DNA from: Gemmatimonadota bacterium
GTDB lineage: Bacteria; Gemmatimonadota; Gemmatimonadetes; Longimicrobiales; Gaopeijiaceae
Assembly (NCBI GenBank): GCA_028875075.1
Contig: JAPPGF010000007.1
Coordinates: 62,001-126,000, forward strand
Direction: 5' to 3'
Length of the DNA: 64,000 bases
Within the stretch, counting starts at the first letter, position 1; every line of letters starts with the position of its first letter. The translations under genes and the position numbers were made by a program. Positions 56,631-64,000 of the stretch are shown in pieces. The notes under the pieces were generated by a model that was not told the origin of the DNA, made no database searches, and saw nothing but the letters and a program-made list of their open reading frames with translations.

Positions 56631-57572
56631 TCACGCGACCTCGAGGACGCGTCTGGCCTCCTCGACGTCCTCGCGCATCTGTGCGATCAGGGCCTCCACG
56701 CCGTCGAACGGTCGCACGTCGCGCAAACGGCGGACGAAGTCGACCCGGACCTCCTCACCGTAGAGATCACCGTCATAGTCGAGCAGGTGGAGCTCGATCG
56801 TCGGTGGAGAACCGGCGAACGTGGGCCGGGGCCCGAGGTGCAGTGCGCCGCCGTGGCAGCTGGCCCGCGTAGTGGCATGTACCGCGTAGATCCCGGTAGC
56901 CGGAAGAAGCTTGTCGCTCGATGAGACCGCAAGGTTCGCGGTCGGAAATCCGAGCTGTCGGCCCCTGCCCTCGCCCCGCACTACCAAGGTGCGAACAGCG
57001 TACGGACGTCCCAAGGCGCGCTCCGCGACTTCGACGTCGCCCGCTCGTAGTGCAGCGCGAATGCGGCTGGATGAGATCGGTTCGCCCCCTACCGTCACCG
57101 GTGGCACCACGTCGACGGCGAACCCCAGCTCCTCGCCGATGCTGCGCAGGGTCCCGACACCGCCTGAGCGGCCCCGGCCGAAGCCGTGGTCGTGGCCGAT
57201 GACGAGTTCGTCGACCCCCAGCCGGCCCACCAGCACCTCGGTGACGAAACGGCGCGGTTCGTAGCGCGACAGCTCAGGGGTGAAGGCGAGAAAGACCGCA
57301 TAGTCGAGCCCGCTCTCCGCGATAATCTCCTTCTTCTCGATCGGGGTCGTGAGCAATGGTGGAGCATGGCCGGGGCGAACGATGCGGAGCGGATGCGGAT
57401 CGAACGTGAGCAGCACGCTGCGGCGCCCGGTGGCCGCCGCCCGTCGCCGTATCTCCTGCAGCACTGCCCAGTGGCCGCGGTGCACGCCGTCGAAGGTGCC
57501 GACGGTCACTACCGTGCCATGGTCGCGAGGCAGCCCCGGTGGCAGGCCCATGTCGAACGGCGTCGCGCTCAT
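56631..57572 (-). CDS. ribF: Bifunctional riboflavin kinase / FAD synthetase
   Basis: RibF converts riboflavin to FMN and FAD. The N-terminal FAD-synthetase domain has VVTVGTFDGVHRGHWAVLQE, LLTFDPHPLRIV, ELVIGHDHGFGRGRSGGV and EPISSSRIRAAL; the C-terminal kinase domain has GRQLGFPTANLAVS, LLPATGIYAVH and DGDLYGEEVRVDFVRRLRDV. From ATG 57572, overlapping the truB stop as ATGA, it is 313 residues. The open frame extends to 57800, antiparallel to truB coding and not used. Confidence 0.96.
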   Translation of the reverse strand: MSATPFDMGLPPGLPRDHGTVVTVGTFDGVHRGHWAVLQEIRRRAAATGRRSVLLTFDPHPLRIVRPGHAPPLLTTPIEKKEIIAESGLDYAVFLAFTPELSRYEPRRFVTEVLVGRLGVDELVIGHDHGFGRGRSGGVGTLRSIGEELGFAVDVVPPVTVGGEPISSSRIRAALRAGDVEVAERALGRPYAVRTLVVRGEGRGRQLGFPTANLAVSSSDKLLPATGIYAVHATTRASCHGGALHLGPRPTFAGSPPTIELHLLDYDGDLYGEEVRVDFVRRLRDVRPFDGVEALIAQMREDVEEARRVLEVA

Positions 57573-58477
57573 CGTTCCGGCTGCGCGGGGGCGAAGACCT
57601 TCCGCGGAAGCAAGCACTCTCCCACTCGTACCGCGACCGCTACCAGCTCCTGCCCTTGTACGACCGCCAGCGGGCCGTCGGGAAGCGCGGCGTTTCGCTC
57701 CGGCAGCGGGACTGGTTGACCATGCGCGAGACGAGTCGCTTCGTCCGGACCGACCGCCATGCGCGGAAGGTGCCCGAGAGCCGAGGCCGGCGAGAGCCAC
57801 GCACGCGCTACGGCTCCCTCGTCACGAAGCTGCTCAAGCTCCAGAGCCTCACGCACTCGAAAACGTCCCACCTCGATGCGCCGAAGGGTCCTCACGTGGG
57901 CGCCGGTTCCCAGCGCTTCGCCGAGGTCACGCGCAAGGGCACGCACGTAGGTTCCCGCCGAGCAGAGCACGTCGAGCTGGAGCGCCGGCGGGTCCCAGCC
58001 CGCCAGCTTCAGGCCGTGGACCTCGACCGGAACCGGCGTCAGCACCACCACTTCGCCCCTGCGCGTCCGGTAGTGCGCCGGCCGACCCGCCACTTTCTTC
58101 GCGGAAAAAGGGGGCGGCGTCTGAAGAAAGCTCCCGCGGAAGGACGCCAGAGCATCCTCCACGCGCGCACGCTCGAGGGCTCGCCACCCCTCCGACGTCG
58201 CCGACACCTCGCCCTCCGGATCGTCCGTCGTGGTGCTCTCCCCCAGCCGGAGATCGGCCAAGTAGCGCTTGGGCAGCTCAGTGAGGAACTCGACCAAGCG
58301 AGTGGCCGGCCCGACACACAGCAGGAGCAGCCCGGTCGCGAATGGATCGAGAGTGCCGGTGTGACCCACACGGTGCGTTCCCAGTTCTCGGCGAACCCGC
58401 TCGACCACGTCGTGCGACGTAGGACCGGCCGGTTTGTCGACGAGCAGGACGCCGCACGGGGAGGCGAGATCGGTCAC
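57569..58477 (-). CDS. truB: tRNA pseudouridine(55) synthase
   Basis: TruB forms pseudouridine 55 in the T-loop of tRNAs. It has the start motif GVLLVDKPAGPTSHDVV, the catalytic loop GHTGTLDPFATGLLLLCVG with its Asp, KRYLADLRLGESTTTDDPEG, PPFSAKKVAGRPAHYRTRRG and SAGTYVRALARDLGEALG. GTG 58477 overlaps the rbfA stop (GTGA). 302 residues. Confidence 0.96.
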   Translation of the reverse strand: MTDLASPCGVLLVDKPAGPTSHDVVERVRRELGTHRVGHTGTLDPFATGLLLLCVGPATRLVEFLTELPKRYLADLRLGESTTTDDPEGEVSATSEGWRALERARVEDALASFRGSFLQTPPPFSAKKVAGRPAHYRTRRGEVVVLTPVPVEVHGLKLAGWDPPALQLDVLCSAGTYVRALARDLGEALGTGAHVRTLRRIEVGRFRVREALELEQLRDEGAVARAWLSPASALGHLPRMAVGPDEATRLAHGQPVPLPERNAALPDGPLAVVQGQELVAVAVRVGECLLPRKVFAPAQPER

Positions 58478-58866
58478 TCGTCTTCCCTGCCTTCGCGAGC
58501 CTCGGCCGCGTCTTGGTGACCCGGCACGGGCCTGATCTCGCGCAGTAACTGCTCGATGCGGCCAGCATGCTCCAGCGTGTGATCAGCCGCGAAGCGAAGT
58601 TCGGGAACGTGGCGCAGCCGGATCCGGTTCCCGAGTTCACGGCGCACGAACACGGTCGCGGCTTCCAGTCCGGCCAAGGCATGGTCGTGCCGTGCCTGGT
58701 CCGACCCTAGACGCACGTATACACGCGCCATCGAGAGATCCGATGTGACCTCCACTCTCGTCACGGTAGGAACCCCGACGCGCGGGTCGCGCACGTCGCG
58801 GCGCAGGATATCCGAGATCTCTCTGCGGAGCTGCTCGTTGAGCCGTTCGGTCCTGCGGTTGGCCAT
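58474..58866 (-). CDS. rbfA: Ribosome-binding factor A
   Basis: RbfA is a KH-fold factor that helps mature the 30S subunit in the cold. It has RRTERLNEQLRREISDILRR, VTRVEVTSDLSMARVYVRLG and LGNRIRLRHVPELRFAADHT. From ATG 58866 it is 130 residues; a longer start at 58908 adds MFTLAPDFAGNPKP, which is unlike the family. It is followed by truB with a GTGA overlap. Confidence 0.93.
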   Translation of the reverse strand: MANRRTERLNEQLRREISDILRRDVRDPRVGVPTVTRVEVTSDLSMARVYVRLGSDQARHDHALAGLEAATVFVRRELGNRIRLRHVPELRFAADHTLEHAGRIEQLLREIRPVPGHQDAAEAREGREDE

Positions 58867-58962
58867 AGGCTTGGGATTGCCGGCGAAGTCCGGGGCCAGG
58901 GTGAACAAGCGGACGCGCCTCGGGACCCGAGGTGCGCGGTCACTCGCCGATTCCGGGGGATC

Positions 58963-59244
58963 TCAGTACAGCTCGCGCCGACGCTCTAGCACCAGGGCAC
59001 GCGTCTCCTGAGCCACTAGTCGATCAACTTTGTTCAGCACGTCTTCGGCATGGCCACAGTCCGTAGCCACCATCGCGACAGCGAGTTGCGCGCGCGTCCA
59101 CTGGTCCTGACAATCCGTCTCGGCCACGGAGACTCTGAACCGGTGGTGGATCCGATCTTTGAGCGAGCGCACGATCGCCCGCTTGTCCTTGAGTGATGTG
59201 ACCCCCGGTAGCGAGAGGTCCCACCGCATCATCCCCACCACCAT
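58963..59244 (-). CDS. DUF503-family protein (YlxP-like)
   Basis: A 93-residue protein with the family pattern MRWDLSLPGVTSLKDKRAIV, RSLKDRIHHRFRVSVAETDC, DQWTRAQLAVAMVATDCGHA and a final helix EDVLNKVDRLVAQETR. The infB - DUF503 - rbfA order is widespread, suggesting a role in ribosome maturation or translation, but its activity is unknown. Gap to infB about 250 bases, to rbfA about 95. Confidence 0.9.
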   Translation of the reverse strand: MVVGMMRWDLSLPGVTSLKDKRAIVRSLKDRIHHRFRVSVAETDCQDQWTRAQLAVAMVATDCGHAEDVLNKVDRLVAQETRALVLERRRELY

Positions 59245-59498
59245 GCTCGTCTCGCAACAGCGCGTCGCCGATTGATCCGCAGGTGCCCGAGCCGAACGCC
59301 CTGGCGCCTGAGGGGAGCCACTTGCCGTTCAGCCGCACCCGATGCACGCCAATTCAACATCCGAGAGGTCGGGAACATCGAACGGAACAAGACGAAGGCA
59401 GAGTCCAGGGATAGAGCGAGAGAGTCGTCAGCGTGGACCCGGAGCATCCCCGGCGAGGCCGGAGCGTTCGGCCGCGAAGCGCACGGGCCCCCGGAGCG

Positions 59499-62306
59499 TC
59501 ATCGGCTCGCGGCCAAACCCGCCAGCGTACGCGCAACCGACTCCACGTGATATGCTTCGATAACGTCGCCCACCTTAACGTCGTTGTAGTTCGCGATCCC
59601 GACGCCGCACTCGAAGCCCTCGCGAACCTCCCTGACGTCGTCCTTGAAGCGCTTGAGCGAGGCCAGCTCGCCCTCGTACGCAACGACTCCATCCCGAATC
59701 ACCCGCACCCTGGCCCTCCGCTCGATCACGCCCTCGGTCACGTAACAACCCGTGACCGTTCCGACGCCCTTGATGCGGAAGGTCTTGCGTACTTCGGCAG
59801 ATCCCAAGACAGCTTCCCTCTCCTCCGGCAAGAGCATTCCCTCCAGGGCCGCGCTCACGTCGTCGACCGCATCGTAGATGACGTCGTAGAGTCTGATGTC
59901 GACGGCGTCGCGTTCGGCAAGGTGCCGCGATTTAGCGTCGGGCCGCACGCCAAAGCCCATGATGATCGCGCCCGAGGTCCCCGCCAGTAGGACGTCCGAT
60001 TCGTTAATGGCGCCGACGGCCCGGTGGATGATGTCCACTTGAACCTCCGGCGTGCCCAGTTGCTCAAGCGCGTCGGCAACCGCCTGGACCGAGCCGTCCA
60101 CGTCGCCCTTGATGATCACCGGCAGTACGCCACCAGCCTCGCCCTTGGCCACCAAGCGCGAGAAGTCGCCGAGCTTCATCCCGCGCTCCTTCACGCGCAT
60201 TTGCTTCTCGCGCTCAAGGCGCTGCCGGGTAGCCGAGATCTCGTTGGCCTTGTCGGCCGTCATCGCCTGGAACGTGTCGCCGGCTTGGGGAACGCCGCTC
60301 GCGCCCAGCACCTGTACAGGGATTCCGGGACCGGCGCTCGGCACCTGGTGACCGCGTTCGTCCAGGAGCGCCCGGGCTCGTCCCGAATAGAAGCCGACTA
60401 GGAAATCCTCCCCGACCTTGAGCGAGCCTCGCTGTACGAGCATGGTCACGACCGGTCCCTTGCCCACGTCCAGCTTGGCCTCGATCACGGCACCCTGAGC
60501 CTCACGGTCCGGGTTCGCTTTGAGCTCCAGCATATCGGCCTGAAGCAGGATCTTATCGAGCAGGTCGTCGATTCCCTTGCCGGTCTTGGCCGAGATCTCG
60601 GCGGACATGACGCCGCCGCCGAATTCCTCCACCTGTACGTCGTGCTGGAGCAGCTGCTGACGCACATGGTCGGGCCGTGCAGTCGGCAAATCGACCTTGT
60701 TTATCGCCACGATCATCGGCACACCAGCGTTGCGCGCGTGACTGATCGCCTCGATCGTCTGCGGCATCACCGAATCGTCGGCCGCAACGAGCAGAACGAC
60801 GATGTCAGTTATGTCAGCGCCACGGGCACGCATGGCGGTGAAGGCAGCGTGGCCGGGAGTATCCAGGAATGTGAGGGATCGCCCATCGTCAAGTTGAACG
60901 TGGTAGGCACCGATGTGCTGCGTGATGCCACCCGCCTCTCCCGCGACGACGTTGGTCTTGCGGATACGGTCGAGCAGCATTGTTTTCCCGTGATCGACAT
61001 GACCCATGACGGTGACCACAGCCGGCCGCGACCTGAGGAATTCCGGACTCTCCTCCTCCTCGACCTCGTCGGGCACGGCGCCTACGTACGCTTCCTCCCG
61101 CACTGCGCGGAACCCGAACCCGTCGAGCAGCATCTCGATCTGGTCGAAGTCGAGGCGCTGGTTGATGGTGACCATCAGGCCGAGGCTCTTGAACGCCGAG
61201 CCGACGATGACCGTCGCCGATACATCGATCAGCTCCGCGAGTTCGGCCACGGTAAGAAACTCGTTTACACGGATAGTCTTGGCTTCGCGCTCGGCCTCTT
61301 CCTGTGCCTCCATCTCGGCGAGCTCAAGCTCTTCACGCGTCTGACCCACACCCTTGCGCCGCCTTTTCCTGCCACCGCCTTTGATCTCGGCCATGACGCG
61401 CGAGATGTTCTCGGCGACCGCATCCTGATCCACGCGCTGACGCTTCTTTCCCTTCTTCTTTTCCTTGGAGCTCTTCTTGCGCCCGTCGGCCGTATAACCC
61501 TCGGCTTGGATCCGCACCGTTCCGCCGGACCCGGCGCTGGCGGCCGGCGTAGGTTTTCTGAAGGCGCGTCCCGCTTCGGCGTCCGCCACCATCCGCCTTC
61601 CATCTTCCCGATCGACCTCATCGGATGGCGGAAGGACGGCCGCGAACGCGTCCTCGTGTGCTTCGGACTCGGGCTGTTTCTCTTCCTCGTCCTGACCCCG
61701 GGCGGCCTCGTCTCGCGCAGCGTCCGGCGTCGACGCGCTCGGGCCGGGAGGCTCAGCGGGCTCCGCGCCGACGTCCACGCCCTCGCCACTCCGGGCGTCT
61801 TCGCCGGACGCCGCCTCGCTCTGAGAAGCAGCAGCGGCGGGCGAAGGCTCGGGTCCAGGGGCTTCCGCCTCCACAGTCTCCGCTGCCCCGGTACTCGCCG
61901 AAGCCGGGGCCGGGGTCGCTGGCTCCGCCTCGGCCACCGGCTCTGGCTCCGCCACTGGCTCGGGCTCCACATCCGCCACCGGCTCCGCCGCGGGGTCTGG
62001 CTCCGTCACCGGCTCCGCCTCGGCCATCGGCTCTGGCTCCGCCGCAGGTTCGGGCGCAGGCTGCACGCGCCTGCGACGACGACGCCTGGAACCGGAGGCC
62101 GCATCTTCGACGGCGGCTTGCATCGCCTCGGCAGCGTCCTTCGCGCCTGCCCGGCGCCCGCGTTCCATGCGCGCGATGACCCGGGCCACGTCAGCTTCCG
62201 CGACCTGAGCGGACGCGCCACGCACGGCGATCCCCATCTCCCGCAGGAGCTGGAGCAGCGCCTCCGTCTCGACCCTGAGGTCCTTGGCTAACTCAAGTAC
62301 ACGCAT
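59499..62306 (-). CDS. infB: Translation initiation factor IF-2
   Basis: IF-2 places initiator tRNA on the 30S subunit and promotes subunit joining. The 935-residue protein has an N-terminal IF2-N domain (about 1-50), a long acidic Pro/Glu/Ala-rich linker (about 80-235) and a second IF2-N element ([18 protein letters not shown], about 345-362). The GTPase follows: GHVDHGKT (435-442), [18 protein letters not shown] and NKVD. EF-Tu-like domains and the C-terminal C2 domain ([20 protein letters not shown]) complete it. ATG 62306, 21 bases after the ylxQ-like gene. Confidence 0.97.
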   Translation of the reverse strand: MRVLELAKDLRVETEALLQLLREMGIAVRGASAQVAEADVARVIARMERGRRAGAKDAAEAMQAAVEDAASGSRRRRRRRVQPAPEPAAEPEPMAEAEPVTEPDPAAEPVADVEPEPVAEPEPVAEAEPATPAPASASTGAAETVEAEAPGPEPSPAAAASQSEAASGEDARSGEGVDVGAEPAEPPGPSASTPDAARDEAARGQDEEEKQPESEAHEDAFAAVLPPSDEVDREDGRRMVADAEAGRAFRKPTPAASAGSGGTVRIQAEGYTADGRKKSSKEKKKGKKRQRVDQDAVAENISRVMAEIKGGGRKRRRKGVGQTREELELAEMEAQEEAEREAKTIRVNEFLTVAELAELIDVSATVIVGSAFKSLGLMVTINQRLDFDQIEMLLDGFGFRAVREEAYVGAVPDEVEEEESPEFLRSRPAVVTVMGHVDHGKTMLLDRIRKTNVVAGEAGGITQHIGAYHVQLDDGRSLTFLDTPGHAAFTAMRARGADITDIVVLLVAADDSVMPQTIEAISHARNAGVPMIVAINKVDLPTARPDHVRQQLLQHDVQVEEFGGGVMSAEISAKTGKGIDDLLDKILLQADMLELKANPDREAQGAVIEAKLDVGKGPVVTMLVQRGSLKVGEDFLVGFYSGRARALLDERGHQVPSAGPGIPVQVLGASGVPQAGDTFQAMTADKANEISATRQRLEREKQMRVKERGMKLGDFSRLVAKGEAGGVLPVIIKGDVDGSVQAVADALEQLGTPEVQVDIIHRAVGAINESDVLLAGTSGAIIMGFGVRPDAKSRHLAERDAVDIRLYDVIYDAVDDVSAALEGMLLPEEREAVLGSAEVRKTFRIKGVGTVTGCYVTEGVIERRARVRVIRDGVVAYEGELASLKRFKDDVREVREGFECGVGIANYNDVKVGDVIEAYHVESVARTLAGLAASR
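61905..62057 (-). repeat. Acidic repeat in the IF-2 linker
   Basis: This stretch encodes tandem variants of (A/V)EPEP and AEAEP units (residues about 84-134 of IF-2), built from near-identical GGCTCnGCC-type repeats on the plus strand. Such linkers are common in IF-2 and vary in length between strains. Confidence 0.75.
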
Positions 62307-62327
62307 GTCGCCCCGCTGTCCTCCAAT

Positions 62328-62693
62328 CTACCAGCGGCACCCGCTCACGCCGCAGCCGCGCTGCTCACTTCCCTCTCCACCCTCGTCGGGCAACTTCCCG
62401 AGCATGGACTCGGCAAACCGACGCCCAGTCACCGCAACCGCCGACAACGGCGCAGTCCCCAGCGCTGCACCGAGCGCGTGCCCGGCGGCGATCCACCGAA
62501 GCGGCACGCGGCGGTGCGCCGAGAGCCGAGCGAGCTTCTCCAGCTGCTGGGCGGATGCATCCTCCGCAACCAGCACCAAGTGTGCGCGGCCCTCGCGGAC
62601 GGCTCGTCGGGACGCGCCTATGCCGCGCTCCACCGTACCGGCCCGGTGAGCGATTCCGAGCAGAGCGAGTAGGTCAGAGCTCGTGCTCCCCAT
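62328..62693 (-). CDS. Ribosomal protein L7Ae-family protein (YlxQ-like)
   Basis: From ATG 62693 the 121-residue protein has an L7Ae/L30e-like fold: LLALLGIAHRAGTVERGIGA, AVREGRAHLVLVAEDASAQQ, RLSAHRRVPLRWIAAGHALG and AALGTAPLSAVAVTGRRFAE. Such proteins bind kink-turn RNA. The nusA - ylxR - ylxQ - infB order is common; here ylxR is absent, with only 25 bases between nusA and this gene. An extended start at 62765 would overlap nusA and is less likely. Confidence 0.85.
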   Translation of the reverse strand: MGSTSSDLLALLGIAHRAGTVERGIGASRRAVREGRAHLVLVAEDASAQQLEKLARLSAHRRVPLRWIAAGHALGAALGTAPLSAVAVTGRRFAESMLGKLPDEGGEGSEQRGCGVSGCRW

Positions 62694-62718
62694 CCCCGCC
62701 ACTGGCCCTGGCCTACGC

Positions 62719-64000
62719 CTATTCGGCTTCCGGGGTATCCGATGAACCGGCCGACGCCTCCTCACGGGAAGCCCCGGCCGGCTCGTTTCCTGTTCCCGCC
62801 TGGTCCGCTTCCTCGGCCTGCGTGTCGCCTTCGACGACCGTCAGTTCGTCGATGATCGAAACAAGCCTGTCGGCCTCCTCCTCCGACAGGCCCTCGATGC
62901 GCAGGAAGTCACCGCGTTCCAAGTCGATGATGTCGAGAAATGTATTGTATCCGGCCGCTTCCAGAGCCGCCAGAGTGGCTTCGGCGAGATCGAGCTCGCG
63001 CAGCGGGAAGTCCGCCATCTCAAGCTGTTCCTCGTCGCGATCGCCAAAGAGCGACAAGTCCGCGCCTTTCTCCAGCCACTCGCGCGAGCCGTACAGGTCG
63101 ATCTGCCAGCCGATCAGCTGAGACGCCAGCCGAACGTTCTGGCCGTTGCGACCGATCGCGAGCGACAGCTGATCCTCGTCCACGATTGCCGTGATCACTT
63201 GCCGATCGGGACTGCTGATCACCTTGGCCACCCGGGCGGGTGCGAGCGCGCGGCGCGCGAACACCTCGGTGCCAGGATGCCAGGGCACGATGTCGATGCG
63301 CTCACCGCCGAGCTCCGACACCACGGCCTGCACTCTGGAGCCCTTGAGGCCGACGCATGCGCCCACGGGATCGATGGAGTCGTCGCGGCTCAGCACGGCG
63401 ATCTTGATGCGCCCCCCGACCTCGCGCGCGATTTCCCTGATCTCGACGATGCCCTGGTAGATCTCCGGTACTTCAAGCTTGAAGAGCGCGGCCACGAACA
63501 GCGTGTCCGCGCGTGAGAGAATGAGTCTCGGCCCCTTCGGGGTTTCCTCGACCTTCTTCAGCACGGCACGGATCGGATCGCCTTGGCGAAAACGCTCACG
63601 TGGATTCTGCTCCTTCCACGGGATGATCGCCTCGGCGTCCCGGGAGCGATTCAGCATCACGACAATCTTCCCCCGCTCGATCTGCTGCACTTCGCCAGAC
63701 AGGAGCTCTCCGACTCGGTCGGTGAACTCCTCGCGGATCCGCTGACGTTCGCCCTCGCGCACCCGTTGCACGATCCGCTGTTTCACGGCCATCACTGCGT
63801 TCCGGCCGAACTGAGCGAAGTCGATCGGTATCTCCATCACGTCGCCGACCTCGAACGAGTCGTCGTCCCATCGGGCTTCCTCGAGCGAGATCTCGCACGA
63901 GCTGTCCTCGACCATCTCGACCACACGCCGCAGCACGGTGATCTCCACATCGCCAGCCGTCTCATCGATCTGGATCTCGGCCTGGACGTTCGGCCCGTAG
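62719..64000 (-). CDS. nusA: Transcription termination/antitermination protein NusA (5' end cut off)
   Basis: The frame runs off the right edge; about 426 codons are visible. They contain the end of the N-terminal RNA-polymerase-binding domain (FGRNAVMAVKQRIVQRVREG), the S1 domain (ELLSGEVQQIERGKIVVMLN, DPIRAVLKKVEETPKGPRLI), and KH domains (KIAVLSRDDSIDPVGACVG, QLSLAIGRNGQNVRLASQL). A helix-hairpin-helix-like C-terminal part (LAALEAAGYNTFLDIIDLER) and an acidic tail (EEADQAGTGNEPAGAS) close it. NusA binds RNA polymerase and nascent RNA in pausing and antitermination. Confidence 0.95.
   Translation of the reverse strand, partial: YGPNVQAEIQIDETAGDVEITVLRRVVEMVEDSSCEISLEEARWDDDSFEVGDVMEIPIDFAQFGRNAVMAVKQRIVQRVREGERQRIREEFTDRVGELLSGEVQQIERGKIVVMLNRSRDAEAIIPWKEQNPRERFRQGDPIRAVLKKVEETPKGPRLILSRADTLFVAALFKLEVPEIYQGIVEIREIAREVGGRIKIAVLSRDDSIDPVGACVGLKGSRVQAVVSELGGERIDIVPWHPGTEVFARRALAPARVAKVISSPDRQVITAIVDEDQLSLAIGRNGQNVRLASQLIGWQIDLYGSREWLEKGADLSLFGDRDEEQLEMADFPLRELDLAEATLAALEAAGYNTFLDIIDLERGDFLRIEGLSEEEADRLVSIIDELTVVEGDTQAEEADQAGTGNEPAGASREEASAGSSDTPEAE

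Noticed and set aside
61905-62057. Possible CRISPR-like or satellite repeat
   Set aside because: The repeats are in frame within IF-2, encode its acidic linker and have no regular spacers.
60642-62291. A 549-codon plus-strand frame
   Set aside because: It is antisense to infB; the Arg/Leu/Gly repeats mirror the acidic IF-2 repeat.

Overview
The window is GC-rich bacterial chromosome, dense with genes and almost all on the minus strand. No rRNA, CRISPR array, insertion sequence, phage gene or attachment site is visible. The combination of families suggests a Gemmatimonadota-like bacterium: a Rex repressor, a JAB-DinG helicase, DUF4159/DUF4175 proteins, an 'asparagine synthetase B'-like secreted protein, a carboxypeptidase-regulatory/plug protein without a barrel, a Minf_1886-family protein and an OPT transporter. 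This placement is inferred from family content only; no search was run.

Layout, left to right. 1-3.5 kb: the 5' end of ftsH, then hpt, tilS, a glycerophosphodiester phosphodiesterase and an unknown acidic protein, all read leftward. 3.6-5.1 kb: an exported regulatory-domain/plug protein and a frameshifted M23 lipoprotein. 5.7 kb: a tRNA with anticodon CAT. 6.2-7.1 kb: a slipin on the plus strand. 7.2-14.5 kb: central metabolism (ftsB, eno, plsC, thiL, nnrD, glyA) plus two small conserved proteins. 14.9-18.9 kb: a CPBP protease, a thiolase with a frameshift, an MBL-fold hydrolase and a decayed DnaQ-type exonuclease. 18.9-19.6 kb: rex with a perfect Rex operator in front of it. 19.8-29.7 kb: five translationally coupled genes (DUF4159, DUF4175, a TPR-like protein, an AsnB-like protein, JAB-DinG helicase). 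29.7-34.3 kb: rsmI, trxA, a frameshifted methylmalonyl-CoA epimerase and clpB. 34.4-38.9 kb: a HAD remnant, an OPT transporter with a small lipoprotein, a larger unknown lipoprotein and an outer-membrane-barrel remnant.

From 39.2 kb to the right edge the window is one long leftward run of housekeeping genes. In transcription order these are nusA (5' end cut off by the window), ylxQ-like, infB, a DUF503 gene, rbfA, truB, ribF, rpsO, pnp, dut, mreB, mreC, mreD, mrdA, rodA, accD, folC, hisS, proS, lysA and guaA. Together they cover translation initiation and ribosome maturation, RNA turnover, rod-shape cell-wall growth, the first step of fatty-acid synthesis, folate, two aminoacyl-tRNA synthetases, lysine and GMP synthesis.

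Four features recur. At least eleven gene pairs overlap by four bases (ATGA, GTGA or TTGA), and two more fit a CTGA overlap. Three genes appear to start at CTG. Four genes are broken by single-base frameshifts, and one of these has also lost a catalytic residue. Two intergenic gaps hold recognisable remnants of dead genes. Apart from those, the most unusual protein is the JAB-DinG fusion and its coupled cassette. I did not find a clearly new defence or mobile system.
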